NCBI GenBank assembly: GCA_964030785.1
Contig: OZ034974.1
Coordinates: forward strand, 49,486,355-49,550,354
DNA: 64,000 bases
Direction: 5' to 3'
Source: Siderastrea siderea
Taxonomy: Eukaryota; Cnidaria; Anthozoa; Scleractinia; Rhizangiidae
Positions 11,831-23,600 of this stretch are shown here, piece by piece. Within the stretch, counting starts at the first letter, position 1, and each line of letters begins with the position of its first letter. The notes beneath the pieces are model-generated. The model made no database searches. It saw nothing but the letters and a program-made list of their open reading frames with translations, and had not been told where the DNA came from. A program made the position numbers and the translations under genes.

Positions 11831-14800
11831 TTAGTCGAATCCATCGACTGGACCATGTCTCGGGAACTGAAACGGGTTTACACCTGTGAATAGAAATGAA
11901 ACAGTTCAGTAAACTAGGATGAAATCTTGTGCATTGTACAAAGAGAAGGGAAGATAGATCCTCATTGACCCAACTCAAAGAAGGGTGGTTTAACCAGGCT
12001 TACCTGTATCTATGGAGTAGCCACAGTAGAAAGTTGCCGAGTCTGCACTTCCCGTCGGGCTGCTGAGATAAGGTGAGCCCGCTTCACTCATCATTTCATC
12101 GACCAGCTGCCAAGTCACAAAGAGAAAGGACGATTTAAAAAAAATGTCTCTCAATGGAGTATTTGCATATTCTTGCAAGAATTAAGTGTGTAGAATTATA
12201 TGTAGATCATCGCAGTGAAGATGTTTCAACCTAAGCGGTTGAAAAGAAGAAACCTGAAAAAATTCAGGCTTGAACGGGAATCGAACCCATGACCTCTGCG
12301 ATACTGGTGCAGAGGTCATGGGTTCGATTCCCGTTCAAGCCTGAATTTTTTCAGGTTTCTTCTTTTCAACCGCTTAGGTTGAAACATCTTCACTGCGATG
12401 ATCTACATATAATTCTATCTTTATCCGCAGTTCAAATATAGGAATTTCATATATTAATGTTCAATTAAGTGTGTGTTTAGCAGCTCAAAGTATAAAAAGA
12501 TAAACGTGATCGATATCAAGCGCAGGAAAGCATGCTTGCAACCACTGTCATGCGCTGGGAAACATGGAGTTGCTGCCACACGTAGGAAAACATGCAACCG
12601 CTGCCAATTTAACCTGAATAGCAAGCGTTTCCTAGTCTTATCCGCCCATTCGAGATATTTTTCGCTTTTTGGCTGCGCGAATATTGGGACGAGCGCACTT
12701 TTCTGTGCTTGCCCCAATTTTCGTGTGGCTAAAAAGCGAAAAATGCTTCAAACCTACGGAGAATACTATGGAAACCGCTCTGCTACGCAGGCTACTGCCA
12801 GTTGCGGGAAGACACGTAACCGTTGTCGAGACCCCAGAGTGGAAACATGTAGGCCCGGCGCAACGCGAGGAAAACAAGTAACCCGTTCTAAGTGCAGAAA
12901 AAGAACGTTTAACAACGGGTTGCCAAACGTGGGAAAGCATGTAACCGGCTTCGAACACGCAACTGCGAGAAGTCCCGGGGGGGGGGGGTACTCCCTTGTA
13001 TGGCCTATACGGGGATGTGCCGCTGGACAGGGTATGGTTTTTGGCCTCTCTGTCCTAAACAGGGTATGTGATTTCATGCGAGCCTGTCCTAAACGGGGTA
13101 ATATTTTCGCGGGAGTCTGTCCTAATTATAAACAGGGTGTTGCATGTCCTAAACAGGGTAATAAAATTGACAAACATAGCAGCAAGGCTGATCTGTTTGC
13201 GGTCCTTTGCTGATATTAATAAAATTGAGCTTGTTGTCCTAAACAGGGTATGTATTTGAGGATCTTTTTGTCCTAAACAGGGTCAGGGTTTCAAACCATC
13301 AGCGGCTCACCTATACCCAAATATGAATGGAGTACCCCCCCCCCCCGGGCGAGAAGTACCAAACGCGGAAGTAATTTCAAAAGACAAATCGCTTTAACTT
13401 AAGTTTGCACCTGACGGAATATTGTTACAAGATTCAGTTGAAGTAGGTTGAAGTACTTTAGCATACTTAACAAGGGATCAGTCACTCTTACCGAAACTAT
13501 CTCCACGTCCTCTTCACTCATACCGTTTCTTCTATCTACGTACAAACACGGAAAAAGTAAAATAAGACATTTTAATGCTGTTCTCATCTAGGGCTACAGT
13601 AGCTAGCCCGCTTCAGGCTCCAAGATATTAGAAAAGCGAATGAACGGAGAAAACAAGGGCGAAAAACGAGGGAGGACTGAGGAGAGCCGCCCTCATTTTC
13701 TCCAGATCCCGCGCGTCTTATTTTCGCGATCCCTTTCTATTTTTCACTGTCCCCTACTATCTGAGATTCTTGAACTGGCTAATATAGATGCTATTCTGGG
13801 GAATTGGTGGTATATTTATTATGTATGTGACTCAATCCCTAGTCACAATACGTGTATAGAAACAGAAATAAACAAATACACCAAGGAAGGCTGATTGTAC
13901 AGCTGGGGTATTTTCTTTGATTTTCCGATATTTCGACAGGCACGGCCTGAAGAAATCTCAGAGTATTTTCTGACTAGACTCAGCAGGATCCAGCAGTTTT
14001 GCTTAGTCCGGTTGGCCCTTGCAGAATTTTATAAAGCGTTCATATAAAAACAGAGCAGATGTTCTTCAAAAGTAGTCAAAACACCACTTAAGGGTTTCTA
14101 ATATTTCTACGGAAAAAATAATGCAAAGAAAACAGTTCTTGAGACTTGCCTTGGGCAGCCCACATGTCGTACGGCTCATAAGTCGAAGTCTGGAACGTGA
14201 TGGGCTAAAAATGTAGATAAATATAGTACAGTATGATTAACGATGGAAAGCGGAACAGTATAGACATATGCCACTGAAAGAAAGTACTAAACGGCCTCAT
14301 CTCTTTAACAGGCTTAAGCCAGAGCTTTATCCATCATACGAGAAAAAAATTGTCTTCCTGTTATTGTGTTCAAGAATTTCCAACCAACTCAAAACCTGTA
14401 ACATCCCGAATATAGCGCTTCTGCTGAGACTTCCGGTTTGAATTTTCCCGGGAATTTGCAGGGCTGGGTGAATAACCGATGACCGGAAGTATTTGTTTTG
14501 TGTCAAAGCAAACAAGTTATTTTAAATCGTGATAAGAACGTCGTGAATAACAAACAATACGCCATTGGGCTGTCTAATTATTGTAATTCAATATCCATGA
14601 TCATCGAGCGTAAAATTTAAACTTTCTAAGAAATTAGAATCTGTTTAAAAAAGGATTCTCCTTTAATTCCGCTTAACGTCCGTCCTCTAAACGCTAAATA
14701 AATCGAGCTTGCAAACAAAATCAGATTCTTAAGCACGTTTCGCAGAACGAGGAACTCTTCGTTTGAAAATTTGAAGGAAAGAACATCAAGGAAAAATTAG

Positions 14801-17800
14801 TGAAAGGTGAGTGAAAGAGTAAAGTTATTTACTTCAGATAAATCAGGCGGAATAATTTAAAATATGGATTTTAGGAAACGAGAAAAGTGATTGTATCGAG
14901 TCGACTGGAAACGTAAAATAACCCTGCAGTTGAGGCAGTGTGTATTTGAGTTCTTGTTCAAACTTCAACTGAAAAACTTTGCGGAGCCTGTTTTCAAAAA
15001 ACAAACAAATTTTCAAGGGTCTGATCTTCATTTTAACCAAGTTAAATGTATGCATGCGTACGAAATAATTTACAACAGAACACGTTGAATAAGTTCCGAT
15101 GTTGGGGCTTTATGGCCACGTTGTTTCACTGAGCCGGTTTTGTAGCATAGAGAACAGCCTTAAAATAGCTATACCTCTATCGCGGTATGAGGAAAATACG
15201 CCAGACATGAATTGAACAGACGTGGCAAAAATAAATTTGTAACTTGCTGTCGCAGCAAGACTGGATCAATTGAGATCACTTTTAGGTTTGTAGGTCAATA
15301 GCCGATAATGAAAATATCTTCAAATGGGTATTTCGTTATATCAGGTTATATTAAGAAAAGCTTCATAGCCGTAATGAACCAAATCGCAAATTTTACGTTC
15401 GTTAGAATACAAAGCTCGCCTCTCTCATTAAGAAACCCCTTCGAAGGTAAACCAACTTTTTATCTCAAATTATAAGCGCAAGGAACGTCTTTGAAACATA
15501 GGTCCGTAATGCGTACTTTAGGAAGATGCGTAAATAAGTTTGATTTAGCTGCAGCTACATGGATATAGTGTTTAATGAAGCCACAAGTTCTGGTACGAGC
15601 AAAGCTCGTTTTCAGTTCAATTCAAGTTCCAGTAAACTGTCTAGTTGTGTCCCTATTTCTGTTTGCATTGTAATCACTTAATACCACGCTTATAAAACCA
15701 GCGCTTGTAAAGGCTAAAATATCAAAAACAGTGCTAAAACTAACCTTAAACCATTGCTTAAACCGAATTGCCGTTGGGCTTAAATAATGAAACAGTGCTA
15801 GGCACTAAATACTAAAATCAATGCTTAACCCTAACGCATGTTTTATTTAGAGTCCCCAAAGTAGCAACGACGCTTGGCAAAGTTGACACTTGAAGAGTTG
15901 CTTTTATTAGTTCTATTTTATTAATTCTTCATCGGAATTCGAACTTCAGTGATCCCTGCGAACTTAACACAACTCCAAACTTGAACTCGAAGTTATGAAA
16001 TGGTTTAAAATCCCCTGAAGCTGATGCCCACTAAGACCACTGAAACAACTGCATTAAGTGTAGAAGTAGTAGATCATGCAGCAACGCATGTAGTCTGTAA
16101 TCAGTTGTTGGCAACTTGCCCCAGCTTAGTTCTTTCATCCACAGGCAGGGTGAAACCTTAAATCGCTTAACTTGCCTCTAACTTTTCAGTTTCTGAATGA
16201 ACTCCTTTCGTGCCGCTACCATTGAATTGTAACCTACAGTCAATACTTTCTTGTAGTGCTTTTTGCGCTTTTTACTATTCTATACAAGGTGGTTGTAACT
16301 TAGTTTTCAACCTGTGGACGGAATCCTAAAGTGTGACCATTCAAATGAAAGCTACTGAGCAGTACTTTCCTGTGGTGCTGTTTATTATGCTGTACAAGGT
16401 GACTCTAACTTTTGAGTCTGTGGATGAAATCCTAAAGTGTGACCATTCAAATGAAAGCTACTGAGCAGTACTTTCCTGTGGTGCTGTTTATTATGCTGTA
16501 CAAGGTGACTCTAACTTTTGAGTCTGTGGATGAAATCCTAAAGTGTAACCGATCAAAGGAAATCTATCGATTCTTTACAAGGTGATTCGAACTTTTGAGT
16601 CTGTGAATGAATTTTCTAACGTGTGACCATTTCAATGGAAGCTACTGACCAGTATTTTCCTGTGGTACTTTTCACTATAAATGTCGTAGAAGATTATTCT
16701 AACTTTTGAGTCTGTGGATAAAAAACTTTAGTATCACTAAATATAATCAAATGATAGGCTTTATACAATAACTTGCCTTCGTGCTGTCAATAATGCTGCA
16801 CAGAGGTAATTATAACGTTTGAGTCTGTGGTTAAAAACTGATCTTAGATGCGATCAATCTAATGATAGCTATTAAGCAGTTATTTCCTGTTGTGCTATAC
16901 AAGGTGGTTCAAACCTTGGAGACTATATCGATGAATTTAATTCTACAGATGACCAGTCAAAAGAAAGATATGGAGCTGTTTTTTTTAAAATTTATTTCTT
17001 CAGTTGTACGTTTCGTTTTGAAGTACTTTGCAAAATGTGTTTGAGAACGTGGACAAGATACCAGTAAACATTGATTTGCAGGAGCACATATTTAAACAAT
17101 AAAGACATTTTACAATAGCAAGACAGAGTACTTCAAATAGTCTGCAACGAATTACAAAGAAAATCCAACTTACTTGATGAGATAAGCTTGAAGGAAACGC
17201 TGTCCCTTTAAATGGTCTTGGAACGTGAACAGGTTCGCAGCTCTTCTTTAATTTTAATGAATGATCTATGAAAACAATTAAATTGACTAGTTTAATTCAA
17301 CAACAAAGTCAAACACTGAAATGAACGGATTCAGTGTGTTCATTTCCGGGGCTCAAATGGGACAGGGAAGGGATACGAGTTTGAGTTCAATTTGCGTAAA
17401 GATGAGAAAAATATTTCTTCATTTTTGTTAACGTCTTTATTGACAGAAAAACAAATTTAACAAGGTAAATAGAATTTTTAAACTTTGTAAGGGAAAAGAA
17501 AAATATTTTAGGTAGGGCTTGCAACTGATTTTAGTCCAGGGTAAAGCTGTGATTTTAGTATTTATTCCTAAGCGGTGATAAAATTCAAGCACTGTTCTTA
17601 TTATTAACACATTAAAGCATGATTTCAAAGGATGAGCTATGACATGTGGGTAGAATATTGCTAATCAGCGAAAAGGAAGTTAACTCGAATTCACTAACTC
17701 GAACGTTAGTCGAGCTCTGCAACTTGAACTCAAACAAAAGGATTCCTCGATTGCTGTTCATGTTCAGGAAAAAAAATGAATTGACATACTGGTTAAACCA

Positions 17801-20694
17801 AAGCACCTGCTTGTTGTTATCAGTTTAATCAGTGTGATGAATAATAGTACTGCAACAATGCAAATGAAAAGCAGTCCTCAAAGCTACAAAAAACACGTGT
17901 GTGATGATGAAACAGTGAAAAGCATAGAGCAGTTTTTTATTTTTCCTTGTCGAGATGCTTATCCCAAGTTATTTAGTTATCAGCTGCATCTAATTAATAT
18001 CATCACTGAATTTTTCGTCCATATTTTCATTGTCAGGCCACGACACTTTTTCTTACAACTTAATGAAGTGCATCTCAATATTTACATATGATAAAACTTG
18101 GTCTATTCACAATAGAATGAACAGCACAGCTGGTGGGTCTTGTAAAACGTCTGGAAAGGCATAATCGACAGATGAAACCGTGTTGAGATCAGTTATTTAT
18201 ATATTGTTCCCTTACATGTAAAAGACCTACACACCGAGTGAAGAATAAAATTACCTCGCTGATTCCTTTGAATTACTTTATCAATGTTCGCTGTACAGTG
18301 AAACTGCTATTTATAAGTTTCCACCACTCGCCAAATTCACTGACTTCTCTGTACTGTAGAACATTAATTTGCAGAAAAGAAGGAAATATTCCGCATTTTT
18401 AAGTTGATTACGAAAGTTTACAAAACATGTTAGCCAAGGAAAGAAGGATAAGCTTGTCTAACGAGAAAAAAACAACACATATGATGACCACTTCGTCAAC
18501 GAGGAATTGGCTGCTATTTAACGAAAGCGAAATCTGAAAAAAAACCGCAGTGCATACAAATCGCCTTGTTTATGCTCTTTATTTAGAAAATTCTATAAAA
18601 TGAACAGTTTAACCAGACTTTTTGACAAATTAACTGAATTGTTGATTCAAGTTGGAAGAAAGTGTAGGGATGAAATTCGGATCTAAAATTTCACTCGGTA
18701 TAAATTGCAAACTCCACTCAGTAATTTTGCGTCAAGAAGCAACGAAGAGAGAAAGTTTCCTTCACGATTCGTCATTTGCAAAGGAGAAAATTGAATAACC
18801 TGTATTTCTTGCTAGGAAAAGTTCGAAATAATTTTGATGAGTTTTAGCCAAATGAGACACAATCCTCAAAGAAGAGGCGATGAAAGCTAACAGCATTTAC
18901 ACAGAACGATCTACTTAGTTTCCGTGTTCGATGCCATCAAGGCTTTGCATAATTCGAAACCGCCCATCAGAGTGTTGCCTTTAGAGGGCGTAAAAGTACA
19001 GATGTTACAATTGCGTTTCTTATTTAGGTGAGAGAATTCAGTAAAAGACAAATAGCAGCACAGGGAATACTGATCGATAGCTTTCGTTTGAAAGGTAAAA
19101 ACTTAATATTTCATCATAGACTGAAAAGATAAAAGTATGTTACCTCGAGCAAGCTTTGATTATACATGAGAGAGAAGGTCTACTTTGCCTAAAAAATTTT
19201 ATACCACGTATTGCAGTGTGGATTTTGTCAGCAGAAAATCAAGGGTTCATTTTTGCAGTGCTTAATGTGAGACTTCTCCGTCTGAAATAAACCCATACTG
19301 AAGAGCTCAACATTACAAATGAGTATCACATGTCTTCCTTGTTGAAGGTAGTCTTAATGAAATTAAATACAGCTTTTTAGTTAGGTAACTACACTGGTAT
19401 TTACATACTGTTAAAACACAGCCAAACAATTCGGCTAATCGGTACTTTTGGAAATTGCACTTCCTATTCATTTGTAATTTCCTCCTCTCAAATAATCGCC
19501 TAAGGGTCAAGTTTAAAGAGCACTCAAAATTCGGTGCCGGTTGTGACTGAACAGTTCCGTAAACCGGATAAGAACGATTTGAAACGTTAGGATAGTAGTT
19601 AAAAAACAACAACAAATATTTCGACTAGCAATACTCGTAGTCTTCAACATGGGAATGAAAACCTAAATTGAAAGAAAATGTAAACAGATGTAAACACCCT
19701 CTGTGTCGAACCGATACACTTCGTGCATTCTTACTTGGAGCTTCCGTCTGCGTCTTTTCTGAGAACGAGAAAAAAATGAGCTTTGTCACAATCTGTAGAC
19801 GTTGTAGTTGTGTGAAGGTAACTTTCTAGAATCAACATGTCATACGCCAACATAGATGATACTAATGTTATCAAGCAATGTTTGATGATTCCGCGTCGCG
19901 TGGCAATGTTTTATAAATCATTAATTGTTCAGTTTGAAAAGAAATTAGAGATCTGTGAGATAACTGAATTTTTGAACTTTGCTTCGTCATCGAATAATAT
20001 TGCACGCAACAAATGCTTGATTCGATTGAAATCACTTTATCTCCAGTTTTTGTGGCATTAAGCCCTTGTAAGAGTATTCCCTCTCCTTGCGCGGATGAGA
20101 TTCTAGTCCTTTGCATCTTAATCCCATCATTTTGCCAGACTTCCCCGAAAAATCGTTGCTACATGTTTATACATCTAAGTAGATAGAGTGCACTCTGTCT
20201 TTCCTAAAAACACAACATGAAGGCGGATTAAATCATCGACCTTGATCAAATCAGATGTGGCACACTAACCACAATATCACTGCCCCTCCACCAGTAAGTA
20301 TGTAATAATTGTATGATGTTTCCTTCGTATCAGACTTACCTCTTCCTCGAAGAGGCCTCATCTTGTAAATCTTAAACGCATCCTTCCCACGCGGACAGCT
20401 CTCCTCACGAATCTCCTTGATATCAGGCAGCGCATTCAGGGCGCACCTGAAATTCGTCTTCCACTTTCGAGGGTCGGGATCATCCCTTCCCTCTTTATAC
20501 TTCCCCGTGTACATTGCCCAAGCTTGGAACAACGCCGCGTCATTTTTTGCGGTCCAGCCGTGCCTACTGCCATGCTTCCACGGGACTCGGAAGGTTCTCT
20601 TCTCGGGGTCTCCCTCCCATCTTAGACCGTACAAGCCAGCGTCGATCATCTTCACAAGCCAATCGCGAAGGCGAAGCTTCTTGCGTTGATGCAT
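11831..20694 (-). CDS. Interferon regulatory factor, short form without IAD
   Basis: Seven exons fit in phase: 20340-20694, 19735-19758, 14396-14463, 14150-14204, 13492-13535, 12004-12106 and 11831-11883, giving 233 residues. Exon 1 encodes a complete IRF DNA-binding domain (about residues 8-112) with the family's tryptophan cluster W12, W26, W39, W47, W59 and W78. The recognition helix reads NFRCALNA, keeping the Arg, Cys and Asn that contact GAAA in known IRFs. IRFs act in the nucleus on ISRE/GAAA elements in immune and differentiation genes. The remaining 115 residues are Ser/Thr/acidic with aromatic clusters (TSTYEPYDMW, SADSATFYCGYS). That composition suggests an activation region, and I see no IRF-association domain. 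Exon 2 (24 nt) is phase-neutral and could be skipped. Intron 4 uses a GC donor. The DNA-binding domain is certain; exons 2-7 are a splice-site model. Confidence 0.85.
12191..12417. repeat. Perfect 109-bp inverted repeat with tRNA/SINE-like sequence
   Basis: 12191-12299 is, base for base, the reverse complement of 12309-12417, with a 9-base spacer. Each arm contains an RNA polymerase III B-box-like GGTTCGATTCCCG, typical of tRNA-derived SINEs. It lies in IRF intron 5, so the pre-mRNA can form a 109-bp perfect hairpin. It is not a tRNA gene: no cloverleaf or paired acceptor stem can be drawn from either arm. A head-to-head SINE insertion or an assembly/replication palindrome could explain it. 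Confidence 0.85.
12530..12965. repeat. Degenerate GGAAAACATGTAACCG repeats with central foldback
   Basis: Variants of the motif recur with irregular spacing (GGAAACATGGAGTTGCTGCC, GGAAAACATGCAACCGCTGC, GGAAAGCATGTAACCGG). The centre, about 12654-12756, folds on itself (ATTTTTCGCTTTTTGGC against GCTAAAAAGCGAAAAAT). The 246-codon plus-strand ORF across this and the next element is repeat-driven and not a gene. It lies in IRF intron 5. Confidence 0.55.
12974..13348. mobile_element. Inverted-repeat transposon, CCCGGGGG...TACTCC ends, 9-bp TSD
   Basis: Left end CCCGGGGGGGGGGGTACTCC, right end GGAGTACCCCCCCCCCCCGG. The 9-base direct repeat GCGAGAAGT flanks it at 12965-12973 and 13349-13357. Inside, TCCTAAACAGGGTA or close variants recur at least five times. 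An 8-9 bp duplication points to a hAT- or MuDR-like integrase, with class uncertain. It inserted into the degenerate repeats just before it. Confidence 0.75.
14150..14204 (-). CDS. IRF exon 4 with non-canonical GC donor
   Basis: After the acceptor TTTTTAG the exon reads PITFQTSTYEPYDMWAAQ and ends CAAG|GCAAGT. GC-AG introns with exactly this AG|GCAAGT context are the accepted minor donor class. The phase-1 end joins exon 5 (acceptor GTACGTAG) to give DRRNGMSEEDVEIVS. No canonical GT nearby would keep the frame as cleanly. Confidence 0.6.
16265..16905 (+). repeat. Diverged tandem array of the 106-bp satellite unit
   Basis: Several head-to-tail copies of AACTTTTGAGTCTGTGGATG...TGCTGTACAAGGTG, more diverged than the main array at 28915 and in the opposite orientation. 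Two neighbouring copies (about 16320-16530) are nearly identical. It runs directly into the right inverted-repeat arm at 16845, in IRF intron 2. Confidence 0.75.
16845..17242 (-). repeat. Large inverted repeat, right arm
   Basis: Reverse-complement partner of 11285-11655. In minus orientation it contains a short open stretch read from GCGAACCTG to a stop overlapping AAGTAAGT in both arms. The preceding sequence lacks a good polypyrimidine acceptor, so I did not call it an exon. Together the arms bracket IRF exons 3-7. Confidence 0.75.
20340..20694 (-). CDS. IRF exon 1: entire DNA-binding domain
   Basis: The start codon at 20694 opens MHQRKKLRLRDWL. The Trp-containing winged-helix domain follows without interruption (RVPWKHGSRHGW, LFQAWAMYTGKYKEG, PDPRKWKTNFRCALNALPD) to DAFKIYKMRPLRGRG, and the exon ends at an AG|GTAAGT donor (20340). 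The closest resemblance by eye is to the IRF1/IRF2 group (PDPKTWKANFRCAMNSLPD in IRF1). Vertebrate IRF genes usually split this domain between exons; here it is one exon. Confidence 0.93.
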
Positions 20695-23600
20695 TATCTA
20701 AGTAACTTTGTCTAGATCAACAGTTTAAACATACAGGTATACATTAATGATAACAACAATTAAAATGTTGAATGCGCAATTTTTTGTTTGTTATCTCGGG
20801 CAACTAGAGATCGCTGACGAAACTCGGGGGACAGTGATCTTCGTTGGCTAAAGCTTCGACAGACATTTCACCTACTTGCCAGGCACATGTCTAAAGTTTA
20901 AACCTGTATTTTCCCCGAGATTTTCACGCCTCAGTAACAAAATTTGGAAAGCTCATGAAATAAGGTGTGGTTTCAGGGGTGGAAGTTCTTGGAACGGAAA
21001 TCATTAGTTTGGGATCACAGTACAATAAAATCTTGATTACTAACCTCTTTTTCCTCGAAAGCGCGTGGCTAGCTCGGTTCTATCACAAGCGTGCAAGCAA
21101 GACACGAGAAGTGTGCCTTTTAACTAACAATCAGCCAATCAGCGTAAGGCAAATCGCTGGCAAGGCGCCTGCACGATTCATCTGATATTGACGTCAGTTT
21201 TAGCCCGACCAGCTGTCAGGCATAATAGTTCTCCTTTCAAAAGCGCTATTTAACGGTTATGACGGCCTGGTTGAAGTACTTTCGATCCTTAGGTGCTTGT
21301 TCTTCTGCCAATATTTGCAACAAAGATTTCTGGGACTCTGCGTGAGTTTGTACAAACAAACATTAAAGTGAACAATTTTACTCCTTGTGCGCCTTAATGC
21401 GATTACGTCCACCTCAGTGGAAAGTGGATTTTTAAACACCTCCACATTTGTTTAACAACCAAGTAGTGCCGAAATGAGCTCTTATGCAAAACGTAGTGTC
21501 CCCTTTGAATGACAATAAAAGCAATTGCAGATAACTTATGTACCAGTTCTATTATCTCGCGAAAAAAGAGAGAGAGACTGATTTTGAAACTCATTTTCAC
21601 TCGTCTTTTCAGTATCACCTTGTTTAACTACAAAAGGTCTTATGATAATGTAAAGGAAATTTATCCAAAACTCACAAATTATCTTGAAACTCTCTCTAAT
21701 CTAGTAACAACAGCCTTTTCTGGGTGTGTTGGTTCCACATGGTCACGTGGCGGTCGCAAGGCTATACACAGGAAGTGGACAAATATAATGACCTATAAGG
21801 GAGTTTTCAAGTTTTTGTGTGATAAATTTTAATGACTCTTCCGCGGTACTTTAAACTCGTCAAGATATAAAAATAACCAAATTAAAATCAACCATTTAGC
21901 TGCTGACATGCGCCGGGTAACAGGACCGCATTGTTGAAATCTTTCATTTTCTTCTAGGGATTGAACTTACATTATTTTTGGCTTTCTATTTGGGTAATAA
22001 ATGTCTGCGTTAGCGCACGAATATTGTTTTCTAAAGTATTATCAATTGCCCCTCCAAAGTCCAGAGTTTTTTTTTTCAGTTTCACCGAATGGCTTCAGTA
22101 ATCCCACGCGCTGGGCTAATGCGGTAAAACTAAAACACTTTTTTTTTCAGTTTCTGTATGAGCTTTCCGGTACAACTAACTGTCTTCGATGTGCTGCCCC
22201 CAAAAAATTGTTCGAATGGCTTCAGCTCGCGTGCGCGAGTGCTATTGTAAATACATCATTGTTAGTGTCGCAGCGATTGGTAACAGAAAGCCTTAACTAT
22301 AACAGAACGTATGTAAAATAAGCTCTGTTTCAACAGAACTCCCTTTCAAGAAACTCAGCTTTGATCTGAAGCTGCGGTTAAAAGTTTCTCACAAAACATT
22401 CTCCATCAATGCAACATTGTTCGACATCCTATCTTGTTGCGCCAACTTGTTGCAATATACATTCTTCGTTTCTTTTTCTTTGCTTTTTTTCACTTCTTAC
22501 AGAACTTAGCATTTCTTTTACCTTATACGTAGCGATCGTGCACGTTAATTAAGTATTAAAAATCTAATTACGGTATATAAGTGATGACTGTATCTATTTT
22601 TCCATTTTGCTGTATGTTTTGTTTTTGGTGATCAAATTTACTTTTTCTGCAAAAAAAAAACTTGTTGCAAAATTTTACTTTAATATAATTCTTAAATTAA
22701 AGCTACAATGTAATGTAATAGTTGCGTTACGTTTCGCACCCTGTAACCTTCCGTTTTGGAAAAAATTCTCCGTTGCAAGCTCCCCTGTCTCGCATAAGTT
22801 ACATCCACTGTGAAACTGAAATTACTGAAATTCGTGCTTAATCTTTACCGGCATTCCCGTCGCCAAAACCTGGTTGTAGTGTGCGCCTAGTTTTTGAATG
22901 AGCGCACGAAATCCTGAAGCGTGCGGAAATGAAAAACTGTAGCGAGATGTAGTTCTCTGTGGTCTTTATAAGGTAGTTCTAACTTTTGAGTCTGTGGATG
23001 AAATCCTAAAGTTTGAACATTAATTGAAAGCTACTGAACGAACCCGGCATACATTCTTGTGGTACGGCTTTTTACGCTTTGTAACTTTTGTACCCGTACC
23101 ATCGAACAGTACGTTTATTTTTCTGCTTTTTTGCGAATGGCGAAAATTCTAGAAAGATTGTCCGATTTGTACGTTTTCAAAAGATTACCTCAGGACAAAA
23201 AGAAGAACAAGTTTTATTTCCTCTAAATAACTTCCTATGCAAATGTCAGTCTAATTTTGTTTGAATTGAATTTCAATACTTATTCCAAGCGAGAGCTGTC
23301 AAAGTGATTGTAGCATTAGCTCAACTGCTGATATTCGAGTGCAGAAAAGCAGTCGAATATTAGAATATTTGGATAACGGCCCCGTCTATCGGCAGTTAAT
23401 TGATCTCCGCTTTGATATATTTGGCAAAATATTTTCTTCCACATTAGCGGTTTTTTATTGTTACTTCTTGTCCACAGTTATCCGTCTTCGTTTTGAAACG
23501 GACCCGTATTTAATCCAGTCTACATTAATCAAAGACGGAGACTTTCTTAAAGGCATCATTTTTCGTTTAGAGGGGAGAAAACAGAGACGTGAAAAATCTG

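Noticed and set aside
12191..12417. Pair of tRNA genes
   Set aside because: B-box-like GGTTCGATTCC is present, but no acceptor stem or full cloverleaf can be drawn; each arm is SINE-like.
12473..13213. 246-codon plus-strand ORF
   Set aside because: It crosses a degenerate repeat and a transposon with internal motif repeats; its Cys/Gly-rich translation follows the repeats, and it lies in IRF intron 5 on the opposite strand.
17165..17230. Extra IRF exon in the inverted-repeat arm (open segment before AAGTAAGT)
   Set aside because: It lacks a polypyrimidine acceptor, would break the phase between exons 2 and 3, and the same segment exists in the other arm beyond the gene.
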